This document shows positions 7,560-15,495 of a DNA stretch of 64,000 nt, piece by piece. Every line of letters begins with the position of its first letter. Positions within the stretch are counted from its first letter, which is position 1. Under the pieces are notes generated by a model that had not been told where the DNA came from, did no database searches, and saw only the letters and a list, made by a program, of their open reading frames with translations. Origin of the DNA: DATKKG01 sp035543015 (lineage in GTDB: Archaea > Thermoproteota > Nitrososphaeria > Conexivisphaerales > DTJL01); assembly GCA_035543015.1 (NCBI GenBank), contig DATKKG010000075.1:1-64000 (forward strand), written 5' to 3'. Both the position numbers and the translations under genes were made by a program.

Positions 7560-8258
7560 TTGAGCGACCTTAGCCGTCTGGGATTCTGGTCCGCCGTCCT
7601 GACCTGCATCTTCGCGGCCGCCGCCCTTGCTCTGGGCGTCTTCACTCCTCCTCTTCCCTCCGGCTGCACCAACTGCACCGTGTACCCCTACACCGGGGCC
7701 GCATCGCTCTTTCCGGCAGTGTCCCCCTTCATGTATCCAGCCTCTCTAATGGTACTGACCTTCGCCGTCCTCATGGCATGCGTCTACGAAGGCGCCCCAG
7801 GGGACAGAAGGATATACGGCCTGGTCGCCCTGTGTTTCGCGCTCACCTGTGCGACTGTCATCGCAGCTGACTACTTCATCCAGCTCGCGGTCGTACAGCC
7901 CAGCATCCTGAAGGGCGAGACCGAGGGGCTCTCCCTCATCATCCTGTTCAATCCCCATGGAGTCGGCATCGCCCTTGAAGACCTGGGGTACCTGATGATG
8001 AGCCTCTCCTTCCTCTTCGCGGGAATGGTCTTCATGGGACGCAGCAGGCTCGAGCGTGCGATACGGGTGATCTTCACTGGCAGCTCCCTGCTGGCGATCG
8101 CCGCTCTAGTCATACTGTCGCTGCTCTACGGGGCGAACCTGGAGGACAAGTTCGAAGTGGCTGTCATCACGGTGACCTGGACGGCCCTCATCATCTCCGG
8201 CGCGCTGTTGGGCATGTTCTACAGAAGACTTGGCAGCTCAGTGGCCCCGACCTCCTAA
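7560..8258 (+). CDS. six-helix membrane protein, unknown function
   Basis: 232 residues with six hydrophobic segments. Loop 1 carries CTNC, a possible disulfide or metal pair. The most distinctive stretch is a polar region, LFNPHGVGIALEDLGYLMMS, inside the membrane part, which looks like a conserved functional core. It starts at TTG 7560, 100 bases after the preceding membrane gene, and lies between the two copies of the CGTATC operator array, so it may be co-expressed with the gene at 7035. No family name can be given. Confidence 0.75.
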   Translation: MSDLSRLGFWSAVLTCIFAAAALALGVFTPPLPSGCTNCTVYPYTGAASLFPAVSPFMYPASLMVLTFAVLMACVYEGAPGDRRIYGLVALCFALTCATVIAADYFIQLAVVQPSILKGETEGLSLIILFNPHGVGIALEDLGYLMMSLSFLFAGMVFMGRSRLERAIRVIFTGSSLLAIAALVILSLLYGANLEDKFEVAVITVTWTALIISGALLGMFYRRLGSSVAPTS

Positions 8259-8282
8259 CATACATCTTCGTTTCATCACTGT

Positions 8283-8331
8283 CGTATCAATATCGTATCA
8301 CCCAACTCGCCACAGGTATCGACACCGTATC
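8283..8331 (+). promoter_or_regulatory. CGTATC operator array, copy 2
   Basis: A second copy of the array at 6935: hexamers start at 8283, 8294, 8315 (GGTATC) and 8326, with the same 11/21/11 spacing. In both copies AACCTACTTACC begins at the same offset, and ATGACACA opens the downstream gene 44-46 bases later. Confidence 0.65.
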
Positions 8332-8384
8332 GCCGAACCTACTTACCCCCGCTGACCCTGTACCAGGTCCGTGGTCAGATAGAA

Positions 8385-8954
8385 ATGACACAACAGACGT
8401 CGACCGGCAGTCTTGGTGGGCTCCCGGGAGCCAGCTCCGAAACCTGGTTCTCCCGGCGAGTCATGCACTGGGTCGTGAAGGACAGGATGACCCCAGGAGA
8501 GCGCGTGGGGGAGGGAGTGGCCATCCTCCTGATGCTCGCAATGGCCGCCTTCTTCGTCTCGAACCAGGTTCAGCAGACGGGGTTCTTCACTTCGGCCTTC
8601 GGGCCCCTGGAGATGCTCCTCTTCTACGCGTGCGTTCCTATGGGCCTCGCCCTGAACGGCGCGAAGATGGTCTTAGGACGGAGGAACCTGGCAAGACCTC
8701 TTGAGACGGTGAACGCGGCTCTCATGATCGTCTCCAGCGCCTGGTTCTTCGCGGTCTTCCCCTTCGACTTCACTCACTTCTCCGCTCTGGTGCCCAACGT
8801 CCTGAAGTTCGCCGTCTCCTGGATCCCCAACTGGCTCGCTAGGGACCTCCTAGTCTTGGGCTTCGTCGCGGGGATCGGTAATCTCGTCTACAATCCCATA
8901 ATGTACTTCGCCGTCAGACGGGCAGAGAAGGTTGATGTAGCCCTCACGAGATAG
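8385..8954 (+). CDS. four-helix membrane protein, unknown function
   Basis: 189 residues. A soluble N-terminal 40 residues is followed by hydrophobic segments near 44-60, 68-90, 104-125 and 150-170. It is not an obvious homologue of the protein at 7035 beyond the first few residues (MTQQTSTG against MTQNTSSG), so the upstream duplication seems to be of the regulatory segment plus start rather than of the gene. No domain is recognised. It is followed 26 bases later by the oxidoreductase at 8981. Confidence 0.75.
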   Translation: MTQQTSTGSLGGLPGASSETWFSRRVMHWVVKDRMTPGERVGEGVAILLMLAMAAFFVSNQVQQTGFFTSAFGPLEMLLFYACVPMGLALNGAKMVLGRRNLARPLETVNAALMIVSSAWFFAVFPFDFTHFSALVPNVLKFAVSWIPNWLARDLLVLGFVAGIGNLVYNPIMYFAVRRAEKVDVALTR

Positions 8955-8980
8955 ATGTCACCAAGGGGCTCTGACGGACC

Positions 8981-9976
8981 ATGAAAGCCGCCGTGTACAC
9001 GAGATACGGCCCTCCGGATATCCTCAAGATCGCGGATGTCGAGAGGCCGGTTCCGAAGGACGACGAGGTGCTGGTGGAGGTCCACGCGGCCTCGCTGAAC
9101 GCCGGCGACTGGTACCTCATGAGAGGAAAGCCCTTCCTGGTCCGGATGGCGGGGGGAGGGCTGATGAAGCCCAGGAACCAGAGGTTGGGAGCCGATCTGG
9201 CCGGGCGGGTCGTAGCGATAGGGGCCGGCATAACCAAGTTCAAGCCAGGCGACGAGGTATTCGGGGATACAGGCATCGGAAGCGGCAGCATCGCGGAATA
9301 CGCTTGCGCACGCGAGAGCGATCTTGTGCTGAAGCCGGCCTCCATGGCCTTCGAAGAGGCAGCCGCAGTGCCGCTCGCGTCGGTCACGGCCCTGATAGGG
9401 CTTCGAGACGAAGGGAGGGTCCAGCCTGGGCAGAAGGTCCTCATCAACGGGGGTTCCGGCGGGGTGGGGACCTTCGCGGTGCAGATCGCCAAGGCGATGG
9501 GGGCGGAGGTCACCGCCACATGCAGCCCCGGGAAGGTGGACCTCTTGCGCTCCATAGGCGCAGATCGCGTCATCGACTACACGAAGGAGGACTGCACCAG
9601 GGAGGGGCCACTCTACGACGTGATCCTCGGCGTCAACGGATATCATCCGCTCTGGGCCTACGGCCGGGCGTTGAAGCAAGGGGGGATCTACATCATGGTC
9701 GGGGGCTCCATGGGTCAGATCCTCCAAGGGTTCCTGTTGAGCCGGCTGATTCCTCTAGGCGGAGGCAAGAGGATCGGGGTGGTCGGGGTGACGACGGAAA
9801 GACGAGCGCGCGCCTCCCAGGACCTGGCCTACGTGAAAGAGCTTATCGAAGCCGGCAAGGTGAAGCCCGTCATAGACCGACTTTTCCCCATCGACGAGAC
9901 CGCCGAAGCCCTCCGGTACGCAGAAGAAGGCCACGTCCGGGGTAAGGTCGTCATCACTGTCGCAAATCGCGCATAG
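8981..9976 (+). CDS. NAD(P)H quinone oxidoreductase-like MDR protein
   Basis: A 331-residue medium-chain dehydrogenase/reductase without the catalytic zinc ligands of alcohol dehydrogenases. The N-terminal GroES-like domain (MKAAVYTRYGPPDILKI…, NAGDWYLMRG, GADLAGRVVAIG) is followed by a Rossmann domain with NGGSGGVGTFAVQIAKAMGAE and GADRVIDYTKED, and the C-terminal IDETAEALRYAEEGHVRGKVVI. This is the zeta-crystallin/QOR-like group, which reduces quinones or enones with NADPH. The substrate cannot be predicted. Confidence 0.9.
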   Translation: MKAAVYTRYGPPDILKIADVERPVPKDDEVLVEVHAASLNAGDWYLMRGKPFLVRMAGGGLMKPRNQRLGADLAGRVVAIGAGITKFKPGDEVFGDTGIGSGSIAEYACARESDLVLKPASMAFEEAAAVPLASVTALIGLRDEGRVQPGQKVLINGGSGGVGTFAVQIAKAMGAEVTATCSPGKVDLLRSIGADRVIDYTKEDCTREGPLYDVILGVNGYHPLWAYGRALKQGGIYIMVGGSMGQILQGFLLSRLIPLGGGKRIGVVGVTTERRARASQDLAYVKELIEAGKVKPVIDRLFPIDETAEALRYAEEGHVRGKVVITVANRA

Positions 9977-10075
9977 GAGGATCTCCAAGCCTGGTCCGCG
10001 CCTCAGCCCCGGTGATCCGACACGCCGTCGGTAGGATGAAGCAAGGCGGCCGGCCTACCAACGGCGAAGCCTGAA

Positions 10076-10243
10076 ATGGCTCCGTCTTCGGGGATGAAAA
10101 CCATCGCTTCCTTCTGAACGCTCCTGGCGGCGGGGGCGTACCTCTACAGGAAATCGAAGATGGAGGAGGCCGCAAGCAGGGCTTGGCTGTTGCTTCTGAC
10201 CCTGTGTATGGCGGCACTCCTCTTCTCGACGCTGACCCTCTAG
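10076..10243 (+). pseudogene. small membrane-protein gene with an in-frame TGA
   Basis: From ATG 10076 the frame reads 13 codons (MAPSSGMKTIASF), then TGA at 10115-10117, then 41 more codons of plausible membrane protein (TLLAAGAYLYRKSKMEEAASR…LLLTLCMAALLFSTLTL) to TAG at 10241. A Trp codon at the TGA position would give one continuous two-helix protein. This could be a recent nonsense mutation, a sequencing error or readthrough. The rest of the 9977-10385 gap shows nothing else. Confidence 0.4.
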
Positions 10244-10385
10244 AAGCGACCCCCATCTCATCCGATTCACTTGGAGCTCTAGTGAAACCGTTCACCACCG
10301 CGTTGACTTCTCAATCGATGCGATGCGAGACATGGACTCCGCGATGGCACAAGTCAACAGTTCTTACTCATGGAAGCAACGTTAG

Positions 10386-10835
10386 ATGACACCGAGCGTA
10401 AAATACGATTTCGAAGGGTCCCTGCTTGCTGGATTCCCCTTGGCTCCAACCGGAAGGACGAAGACGATAGAGAAGAGAGAAGACGAGGTTCCCGCCGGCA
10501 CAGGCCTGCGATGTTCCTTCTTCCTGAATTGCGCCTTCTACAGAGATGGTTCCCCCTACTGCTCCGATCAACCCTCCCAATGTCCGAAGTGGAGGGAGTT
10601 CATGAGGGCGCCGAAGGAGACCTCCGACTTTTCCGACAACCTCATGAACGTAACTCACCTCGCCAAGGCCGTCCACGTGATCACCCCCTATGGCAAGTTC
10701 GAACACAACCTACGCCTCTACGAATTCGAGGTCGTCGGAGACGAGCTGGTCGTCTACCCTCTGGACGGCTCCGGCGGCTCGTTCCACTACCGGGGCTCCT
10801 TCCTCTACTACGTGGAGGGAGAGTACAGAAGGTAG
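10386..10835 (+). CDS. conserved-looking cysteine-cluster protein, unknown
   Basis: 149 residues. Four Cys (near 43, 49, 59 and 66: C-SFFLN-C-AFYRDGSPY-C-SDQPSQ-C) could bind a zinc ion or an Fe-S cluster. The C-terminal half is a beta-rich segment (YEFEVVGDELVVYPLDGSGG…). There is no signal peptide or membrane segment. It starts at ATG 10386. I do not recognise the family. Confidence 0.6.
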   Translation: MTPSVKYDFEGSLLAGFPLAPTGRTKTIEKREDEVPAGTGLRCSFFLNCAFYRDGSPYCSDQPSQCPKWREFMRAPKETSDFSDNLMNVTHLAKAVHVITPYGKFEHNLRLYEFEVVGDELVVYPLDGSGGSFHYRGSFLYYVEGEYRR

Positions 10836-10862
10836 GACCGATTCTCCCGAATTCTCAGCAAC

Positions 10863-10872
10863 GATATTAAAC
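10863..10872 (+). promoter_or_regulatory. TATA box of the DUF4242 gene
   Basis: gatattaaac lies 23-32 bases before ATG 10895. Archaeal initiation about 25 bases downstream would fall at the ATG itself, so this mRNA should be leaderless. Confidence 0.6.
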
Positions 10873-10894
10873 GTGAGCGTAGGGCTCCATCCGC

Positions 10895-11146
10895 ATGCCT
10901 AGGTACATCGACGTCCACAGAAACCTGAAGGGGACGACGTTCAAGGACGTGGCAGCCGCGCACCAGAAGGACCTCAGCGTCCAGAACAAATACGGAGTCA
11001 AGTTCCTGAAGTTCTGGGTGGACGAGAAGGAGGGGACCGTCTTCTGCCTGTCCGAGGCGCCCAACAGAGAGGCCCCTGCGAAGGCTCACGGCGAGGCCCA
11101 CGGCCTCCTCCCCCACGAGACCTACGAAGTCCTAGAGGGAAGTTAG
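10895..11146 (+). CDS. DUF4242 (SCO4226-like, nickel-binding family) protein
   Basis: 83 residues matching DUF4242: MPRYIDVHRNLKGTTFKDVAAAHQKDL, YGVKFLKFWVDEKEGTVFCLSEAP and the His-containing HGEAHGLLPHETYEV. The family is a ferredoxin-like dimer; the Streptomyces member SCO4226 binds nickel. The function in archaea is unknown. It is a probable leaderless gene with its own promoter. Its stop is 2 bases from the stop of the convergent zinc-ribbon gene. Confidence 0.9.
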   Translation: MPRYIDVHRNLKGTTFKDVAAAHQKDLSVQNKYGVKFLKFWVDEKEGTVFCLSEAPNREAPAKAHGEAHGLLPHETYEVLEGS

Positions 11147-11148
11147 CA

Positions 11149-11622
11149 CTAGTCCGGACGTTCCAGTCCGGCGTTTATCCTCTTCGCCGAGTTATACGCG
11201 TCGTAGACGTTGTATATCCAGAAGAGCGGATAGAGGATTAGCCCGACGAAGAAGATGATGGTGAAAAGACAGACTATCCCCACTGCCACGAAAGTGATGC
11301 CCTTGCCTATCTGCCCGTTGTATATCTGACCCAGCCCTGTAAAGAGGAAGGAGAGGACAGCGGCTATTCCCGGATTCTTCTGCTCCGACGGCCAGGGAGC
11401 GGCCATGACCCTCTTGCCGCACCTGGGGCACATCTCCGCGTCCGTAGGAATCACGGCACCGCAGTGCTGGCAATACTTGCCCGTGCCGGCCTCGACGCTG
11501 ATCACCGGGGTACCGGAGACCCCTCCAGCGGGGGACGTCGTCGAAGAAACCGCCGTACCGCAGTTGGGGCAGAACTTCGCGTCCGCGGCCAGCTCCCTGC
11601 CGCAGGTCGTGCAGAAAGCCAT
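11149..11622 (-). CDS. double zinc-ribbon protein with TM2 membrane domain
   Basis: 157 residues from ATG 11622 (SD-like GGATGG; TATA at about 11645-11653). Two zinc ribbons come first, MAFCTTCGREL…KFCPNCG and KYCQHCGAVI…EMCPRCGKR, each CxxC…CxxC. A TM2-type membrane domain follows: GIAAVLSFLFTGLGQIYNGQIGKGI, a second helix IVCLFTIIFFVGLILYP, and a tail WIYNVYDAYNSAKRIN. The family occurs widely in archaea and bacteria; the ribbons may act in assembly or sensing at the membrane. The longer upstream frame has no ribosome site. Confidence 0.88.
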   Translation of the reverse strand: MAFCTTCGRELAADAKFCPNCGTAVSSTTSPAGGVSGTPVISVEAGTGKYCQHCGAVIPTDAEMCPRCGKRVMAAPWPSEQKNPGIAAVLSFLFTGLGQIYNGQIGKGITFVAVGIVCLFTIIFFVGLILYPLFWIYNVYDAYNSAKRINAGLERPD

Positions 11623-11675
11623 TGTCCATCCTTTCCGCGACGGTTCATATAAGGCTTGAAGGACAGGCCGGCTCG

Positions 11676-12026
11676 TCACGGGTGCAGGTGCCGCCACCTG
11701 CGGGCCGAGAGCAGGAAGATCCAACCCTTTGCGACCAAGGCGAGGACGGGCACGGCCCTCCTAGAATCAGCCACCCGGATCAAGGCTTCCCTCTCCGCTG
11801 TCGACAGCTTCTCGACGAACGTAACCGGCCTGCGCGTCGCCTTCACCTGCACCAACCAGTGCCGGCGTCCCTTCCTTGCCTCCATATCGTAGGGCCCGCG
11901 GCTCGCCGGGGATATCCTGACCTTCCATCCCTTCTTCCTCAGGCGCTCCGCCACTCGCCTCTCCATCTCTGAGCCGTATTCGAACTCGTTCAAGGAAGCT
12001 CCCTGCTGGGGACAGAAGTCAACCAA
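11676..12026 (-). CDS. PD-(D/E)xK nuclease-like protein
   Basis: 116 residues. The motif order E…(EYGSEMERRVAERL), then YDMEARKGRRHWLVQVKATRR, gives D-x-E…Q-V-K, a PD-(D/E)xK core like that of archaeal Holliday-junction resolvases and Mrr-type enzymes. It is compact, with no other domain. The TTG start (12026) sits 20-28 bases after a TATA-like tttttatgg, so it is probably leaderless. A DNA repair or recombination role is inferred from the fold only. Confidence 0.65.
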   Translation of the reverse strand: MVDFCPQQGASLNEFEYGSEMERRVAERLRKKGWKVRISPASRGPYDMEARKGRRHWLVQVKATRRPVTFVEKLSTAEREALIRVADSRRAVPVLALVAKGWIFLLSARRWRHLHP

Positions 12027-12060
12027 GTCTCCGCCGACGACTCCCCATAAAAAGGGTGGG

Positions 12061-12888
12061 TCAGGCAGCCGGCGTCTTCTTGGGATGCCTGATGACCATC
12101 AAGAGCGTCCCCGCCGTGGCGAGGGCCACCACGATATCGGCGGCCAAAGTCACGTTGGAGACCCCGGCGGCCACCCCGTTCGCCCATTGGTTAGACACTA
12201 TGCCGAACAGAGCCCAGACTATCACCAGACCGTAACCGGGATCCCTTCTCGTTGCCAGCAGTATGAGCGTGATGGCCAGCGCTACGACGGTGACCAACTG
12301 AGCCCAAGTTGTTGCGGCGATGCCGAAGCCGTCCCAGCTAATCGAGACCAAGGCGGAGGAGACGTCAGCTATCGAGGCGATCGTTATCCAACCGAGGTAG
12401 ACGGAGAACGCAAGGTGAACGGCCAGCTTCTCGTTCCTGCTGGCGCCCGACCTCCCTATGTTCAGCCTCAGGTAGATGGCGATAAGCGACAGAAGGAGGG
12501 CGAATATCAGGACCACCGAAGCCGTGATGTATTCGTACTGCCAGAGGAACAGCCAGACGATGTTGAAAAGGGAGCTCAGCATGAAGAGGTAGCCCACCTT
12601 CCCGACAAAGGAGTCGCCCCTGTGGCCCGGCAGAAGCTGGAATACGATGAAAGCGCCCAAGAGCGCATAGATGACTCCCCATATGGCGAACGTGAAGCCT
12701 GCCGGAGTGATCAGCGTCGGAAAGGCGGCCGAGACGTCCGCCGTGTTCACGCCTCCGAGGAGCCTGGTGCTCCCGGCTATGGAGTTGATGACCAGCATGG
12801 CGACATACGCGATCACGTTTCCGACCTGCAGGAAGGAGATTCCTTGCTTCTCTGGCAACCCGGTCCCCATGTCTCGTGTACCTTTCAA
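12061..12888 (-). CDS. TspO/tryptophan-rich sensory protein family membrane protein
   Basis: 275 residues with about eight hydrophobic segments. The block LITPAGFTFAIWGVIYALLGAFIVFQLLP matches the extended TspO/MBR ('tryptophan-rich sensory protein') group, as do VWLFLWQYEY and SNQWANG. Classic TspO has five helices and about 160 residues; this belongs to the longer relatives. TspO proteins bind porphyrins and can be light- or oxygen-responsive. A SOUL heme-binding gene starts 120 bases upstream in the opposite direction, which makes tetrapyrrole binding a reasonable guess. The start is ATG 12888 or 12870. Confidence 0.8.
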   Translation of the reverse strand: MKGTRDMGTGLPEKQGISFLQVGNVIAYVAMLVINSIAGSTRLLGGVNTADVSAAFPTLITPAGFTFAIWGVIYALLGAFIVFQLLPGHRGDSFVGKVGYLFMLSSLFNIVWLFLWQYEYITASVVLIFALLLSLIAIYLRLNIGRSGASRNEKLAVHLAFSVYLGWITIASIADVSSALVSISWDGFGIAATTWAQLVTVVALAITLILLATRRDPGYGLVIVWALFGIVSNQWANGVAAGVSNVTLAADIVVALATAGTLLMVIRHPKKTPAA

Positions 12889-13008
12889 GGGTATTTCTGG
12901 ATATCTGTTGCGGCTGGAGAATGCAACCTGTGCCCATGTCTCGCGACTTGCTGTGGCACCAGTCGGAGTTATATGTGGCAGGCAATTCAGAGGAGGCGGA
13001 TACCATAA

Positions 13009-13527
13009 TTGGTGGAGGCAATCAGCTACGAGGTCCTGAAGAAGCTTGGCCAGGTGGAGATAAGGAAGTATCCCCTGATTGTGGCGGCTAGGGTGGACGG
13101 CTACGGCGACGGCGGCTTCAACTTGCTGTTCAACTTCATCTCGGGGAGGAACAGCAAGGCGGAGAAGGTGGCGATGACGGCACCCGTGGTCTCAGAGAAG
13201 ATCGCGATGACGGCACCCGTGCTCTCGGAAGGAGGCTCCATTTCGTTCGTCATGCCAGAAGGCTACACAAAGGAGACCACGCCCCGACCCTTGGATGCGA
13301 GGGTCAAGATCGTCGATTATCCGCCCAGGTACCTGGCGACCCTCAGATTCTCCGGGAGGTGGACCAACAGGGCCTTCGAGTCCAGGTCCAGGGAGATGAT
13401 GAACGAACTTCAAAAGGCTGGCATTGAGCCCAAAGGAGTGCCATTCTCCATGAGGTACAACGCGCCCTTCACACCCTGGTTCATGCGCAGAAACGAAGTG
13501 GCCGTGGAAGTCAGTTATCCTGTGTGA
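13009..13527 (+). CDS. SOUL family heme-binding protein
   Basis: 172 residues. SOUL hallmarks are ISYEVLKKLGQVEIRKYPLIVAARV, then FNFISGRNSKAEKVAMTAPVVSEKIAMTAPV (the doubled MTAPV motif), RYLATLRFSG, and NAPFTPWFMRRNEVAVEV. The family binds heme or other tetrapyrroles in eukaryotes and bacteria. The start is TTG 13009 or GTG 13012, after GAGGAGG; a TATA-like gttatatg lies at 12968-12975. It is divergent from the TspO-like gene, so a shared tetrapyrrole theme is possible. Confidence 0.92.
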   Translation: MVEAISYEVLKKLGQVEIRKYPLIVAARVDGYGDGGFNLLFNFISGRNSKAEKVAMTAPVVSEKIAMTAPVLSEGGSISFVMPEGYTKETTPRPLDARVKIVDYPPRYLATLRFSGRWTNRAFESRSREMMNELQKAGIEPKGVPFSMRYNAPFTPWFMRRNEVAVEVSYPV

Positions 13528-13783
13528 AGACCGGCTGCACCGACAGCCAGGATATCTTCCTAATGCATGGGATGAGGGACTCACAACGAAGCATGATCAG
13601 GACCGCCGAGTCGTTGGCCAAGCTTCGGGTATCCGGTCTCCTACAGAACAAGATACAGACGCAACTTACAACGGCCTTGATTGTCAGGACATAGGGTTGC
13701 GGCTATCATTCCTCAAAAACTGACATCCTATGAGGAGGCCGTGACCCTCGCATTCAAGGGGAACCGTACAGTAGTCCGAACAA

Positions 13784-14470
13784 CTAAGCGCCCCTCTTGA
13801 GCCCGTTCACAAATCCCAAGCCATCTTTGAGGCTGAGGCTGCAGTAGTCCGCCAACCTCTCTCCAGACGCCTTCCCGGTAACCGCTTCTTTGACTCGCTT
13901 CGATTTGAGGAGGCGGCTCCCCACGATTATCACGGAGTCCCTGAAGAGGGTGTCGGCCCTCAACGCCCGAAGGGTCTTGATCAGACTCTCCTCGTTGTAC
14001 CCCATGGTCATGGTCAGGCAGACTATGTCAAAGCGCCGGCCCAGTCCCCTCAGGTACTCAAAGACTCGATTCAAAGAGGCGCCCCTCTCAATGAATTCAA
14101 CGTCCCACCCTTCGCTAGAGAGCAAAGCTGAAAACATCTTCAGCCCTACGTAATGGAACTCTCCTTCAACGCAGTTCAGAAGCACGGCAGACCCCTTTCT
14201 GACCCCCGCCTGCGCTCTGAGTCGCCGAGCGGCCTTCTCGATCATTTCCATGGTCGTCGCCGTCGCAAAGTGCTCGTCGGCGACGCTGATTTCCTTCTCA
14301 GCCCAGAGCTCCCCTATCCTGACCTGGGCCTCTCCGAGGGTCTCCATTATCGGGAGAAGCCTCTCTCCCTTGTCCAGCATGGACTCGACCACAGATCCCG
14401 CCCTTTTCCTGTCCCTATCCAGGACGGCTTTCAAATAGTCGTCCTTGTAGCTGACCGGTTCTCCTTTCAA
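13784..14470 (-). CDS. stand-alone CarH-like cobalamin-binding (photosensor-type) protein
   Basis: 228 residues with two domains. Residues 8-85 are a B12-cap helical bundle with W56 and E66-H67, the Wx9EH motif of CarH/LitR photoreceptors. Residues 90-200 are a B12-binding Rossmann domain with E104-F-H106-Y-V-G109, the CarH-type variant of DxHxxG, whose His is the lower cobalt ligand. The MerR DNA-binding domain of CarH is absent, so it would have to act through a partner. The obvious candidate is the TrmB-like regulator encoded divergently 100 bases away. In CarH, adenosylcobalamin photolysis breaks a tetramer; the same here is inference. The alternative is a corrinoid protein of a methyltransferase, but no methyltransferase gene is near. 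TTG start, probably leaderless. Confidence 0.85.
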   Translation of the reverse strand: MKGEPVSYKDDYLKAVLDRDRKRAGSVVESMLDKGERLLPIMETLGEAQVRIGELWAEKEISVADEHFATATTMEMIEKAARRLRAQAGVRKGSAVLLNCVEGEFHYVGLKMFSALLSSEGWDVEFIERGASLNRVFEYLRGLGRRFDIVCLTMTMGYNEESLIKTLRALRADTLFRDSVIIVGSRLLKSKRVKEAVTGKASGERLADYCSLSLKDGLGFVNGLKRGA

Positions 14471-14570
14471 CGTGACCCTTCTACGCGGAGAGGTGAATTA
14501 AGCGTTTTCAGATGGGCGGTCTGCGGATTCCCTCTCGCCCATAATCGTTAATAGCAGAAAGGGTCCCCGC
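14471..14570. promoter_or_regulatory. divergent promoter region of the B12 protein and TrmB-like regulator
   Basis: A TATA-like cgttaatag (14545-14553) lies about 20 bases before ATG 14571. On the other strand cttaattcacc (about 14492-14502) lies about 25 bases before the TTG at 14470. Both genes are probably leaderless and share about 40 bases of control DNA. Confidence 0.5.
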
Positions 14571-15404
14571 ATGCCCGTCTTGAACGACGAAGAGCTCACC
14601 AAGACCCTGATGCGCTTCGGAATCACCCGCCAGGAGGCCGAGGTCTTCCTCCTCCTCTCCAAGGTCAAGAAGGGGGGAATCGAATGGATCGGAGGGAGGG
14701 AGGCGGCCTCCGTAGCGCACAAGAGCAGGGTGAGGACCTACCAGGTCCTCGAAAGGCTCGCGGAGCTGGGACTGGTCAGCACCGACTTCAGCAGGCCCAA
14801 GAAGTACTCGGCTGAGGCTCCCCAGGTCGCCGTCAGAAGGCTCATGGGCATCCACGAGGCCCGACTCACGGAGCTGAGCCACCTGGAAGGAGACGTCGTA
14901 GATGGGCTCTTCAAACTGGAGCCGCCTGACCTGGGTTCGCTCAAGGAAGAAGAAGAGGAGGGGAGGACCAACGTCGTCCTCCTTAGGGGGCTCCCCAACA
15001 TTCAGAACACGTTGAGAAAGGTCATGGAATGCGAGGAGCTGGCCATGACCATCAACGAGGAGTCCGCCGCGCATCTAATGAGCACCCTGGCATACCTGAC
15101 GGAGAAGCCGGGACGCCTGATCCTTCTGCTTTCGAAAGAGGTCTCGCGGAGACAGCTCTCCCGGGCCGGCCTGAGCCCCGGCGCTGAGGTGGCCCACTTC
15201 AGGGGAGAGCTCCCAACCATCGTGATGACCGAAAGGCATACCCTCTTCCTGCACTACTCTACCAAGGAATACAGACCACGGCCGCTGTCGCCGCCGACGC
15301 GCAAGTCCAAGGTCACCGACTGCATCCTCGTCGAGGGAGCCTCCTACGTGCACCGGATGAGGGAGGTCTTCGACGCCCTTTGGGATGCCTCCGTGCAGGA
15401 TTGA
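14571..15404 (+). CDS. TrmB-like transcriptional regulator
   Basis: 277 residues. The N-terminal winged helix (about 5-75: GITRQEAEVFLLLSK, KSRVRTYQVLERLAELGLVS, RPKKYSAEAP) is typical of the TrmB family. A helical linker and a C-terminal domain resembling the TrmB effector or PLD-like region follow (LPNIQNTLRKVMECEELAMT…, LILLLSKEVSRRQL). TrmB proteins sense small ligands and repress or activate nearby genes. This one faces the transporter-heliorhodopsin operon directly downstream and lies divergent from the B12 protein, so it is the natural candidate to bind the motif at 15419 and 18149. Confidence 0.85.
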   Translation: MPVLNDEELTKTLMRFGITRQEAEVFLLLSKVKKGGIEWIGGREAASVAHKSRVRTYQVLERLAELGLVSTDFSRPKKYSAEAPQVAVRRLMGIHEARLTELSHLEGDVVDGLFKLEPPDLGSLKEEEEEGRTNVVLLRGLPNIQNTLRKVMECEELAMTINEESAAHLMSTLAYLTEKPGRLILLLSKEVSRRQLSRAGLSPGAEVAHFRGELPTIVMTERHTLFLHYSTKEYRPRPLSPPTRKSKVTDCILVEGASYVHRMREVFDALWDASVQD

Positions 15405-15418
15405 AGTAGTTTCACATG

Positions 15419-15438
15419 TTGTAAGATATCATCCTAAC
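15419..15438 (+). promoter_or_regulatory. candidate operator, copy A (before MFS-heliorhodopsin)
   Basis: ttgtaagatatcatcctaac, 16 of 20 identical to ttgtaagttatgattctaaa at 18149. It lies about 12 bases upstream of the TATA-like cttatagc (15449-15456) of the transporter-heliorhodopsin operon, an upstream-activator position. Confidence 0.55.
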
Positions 15439-15495
15439 TAACATCAGTCTTATAGCGTCTCCGAAGTTGGCTTCATTCAGTAAAAGGTGCCAGGA

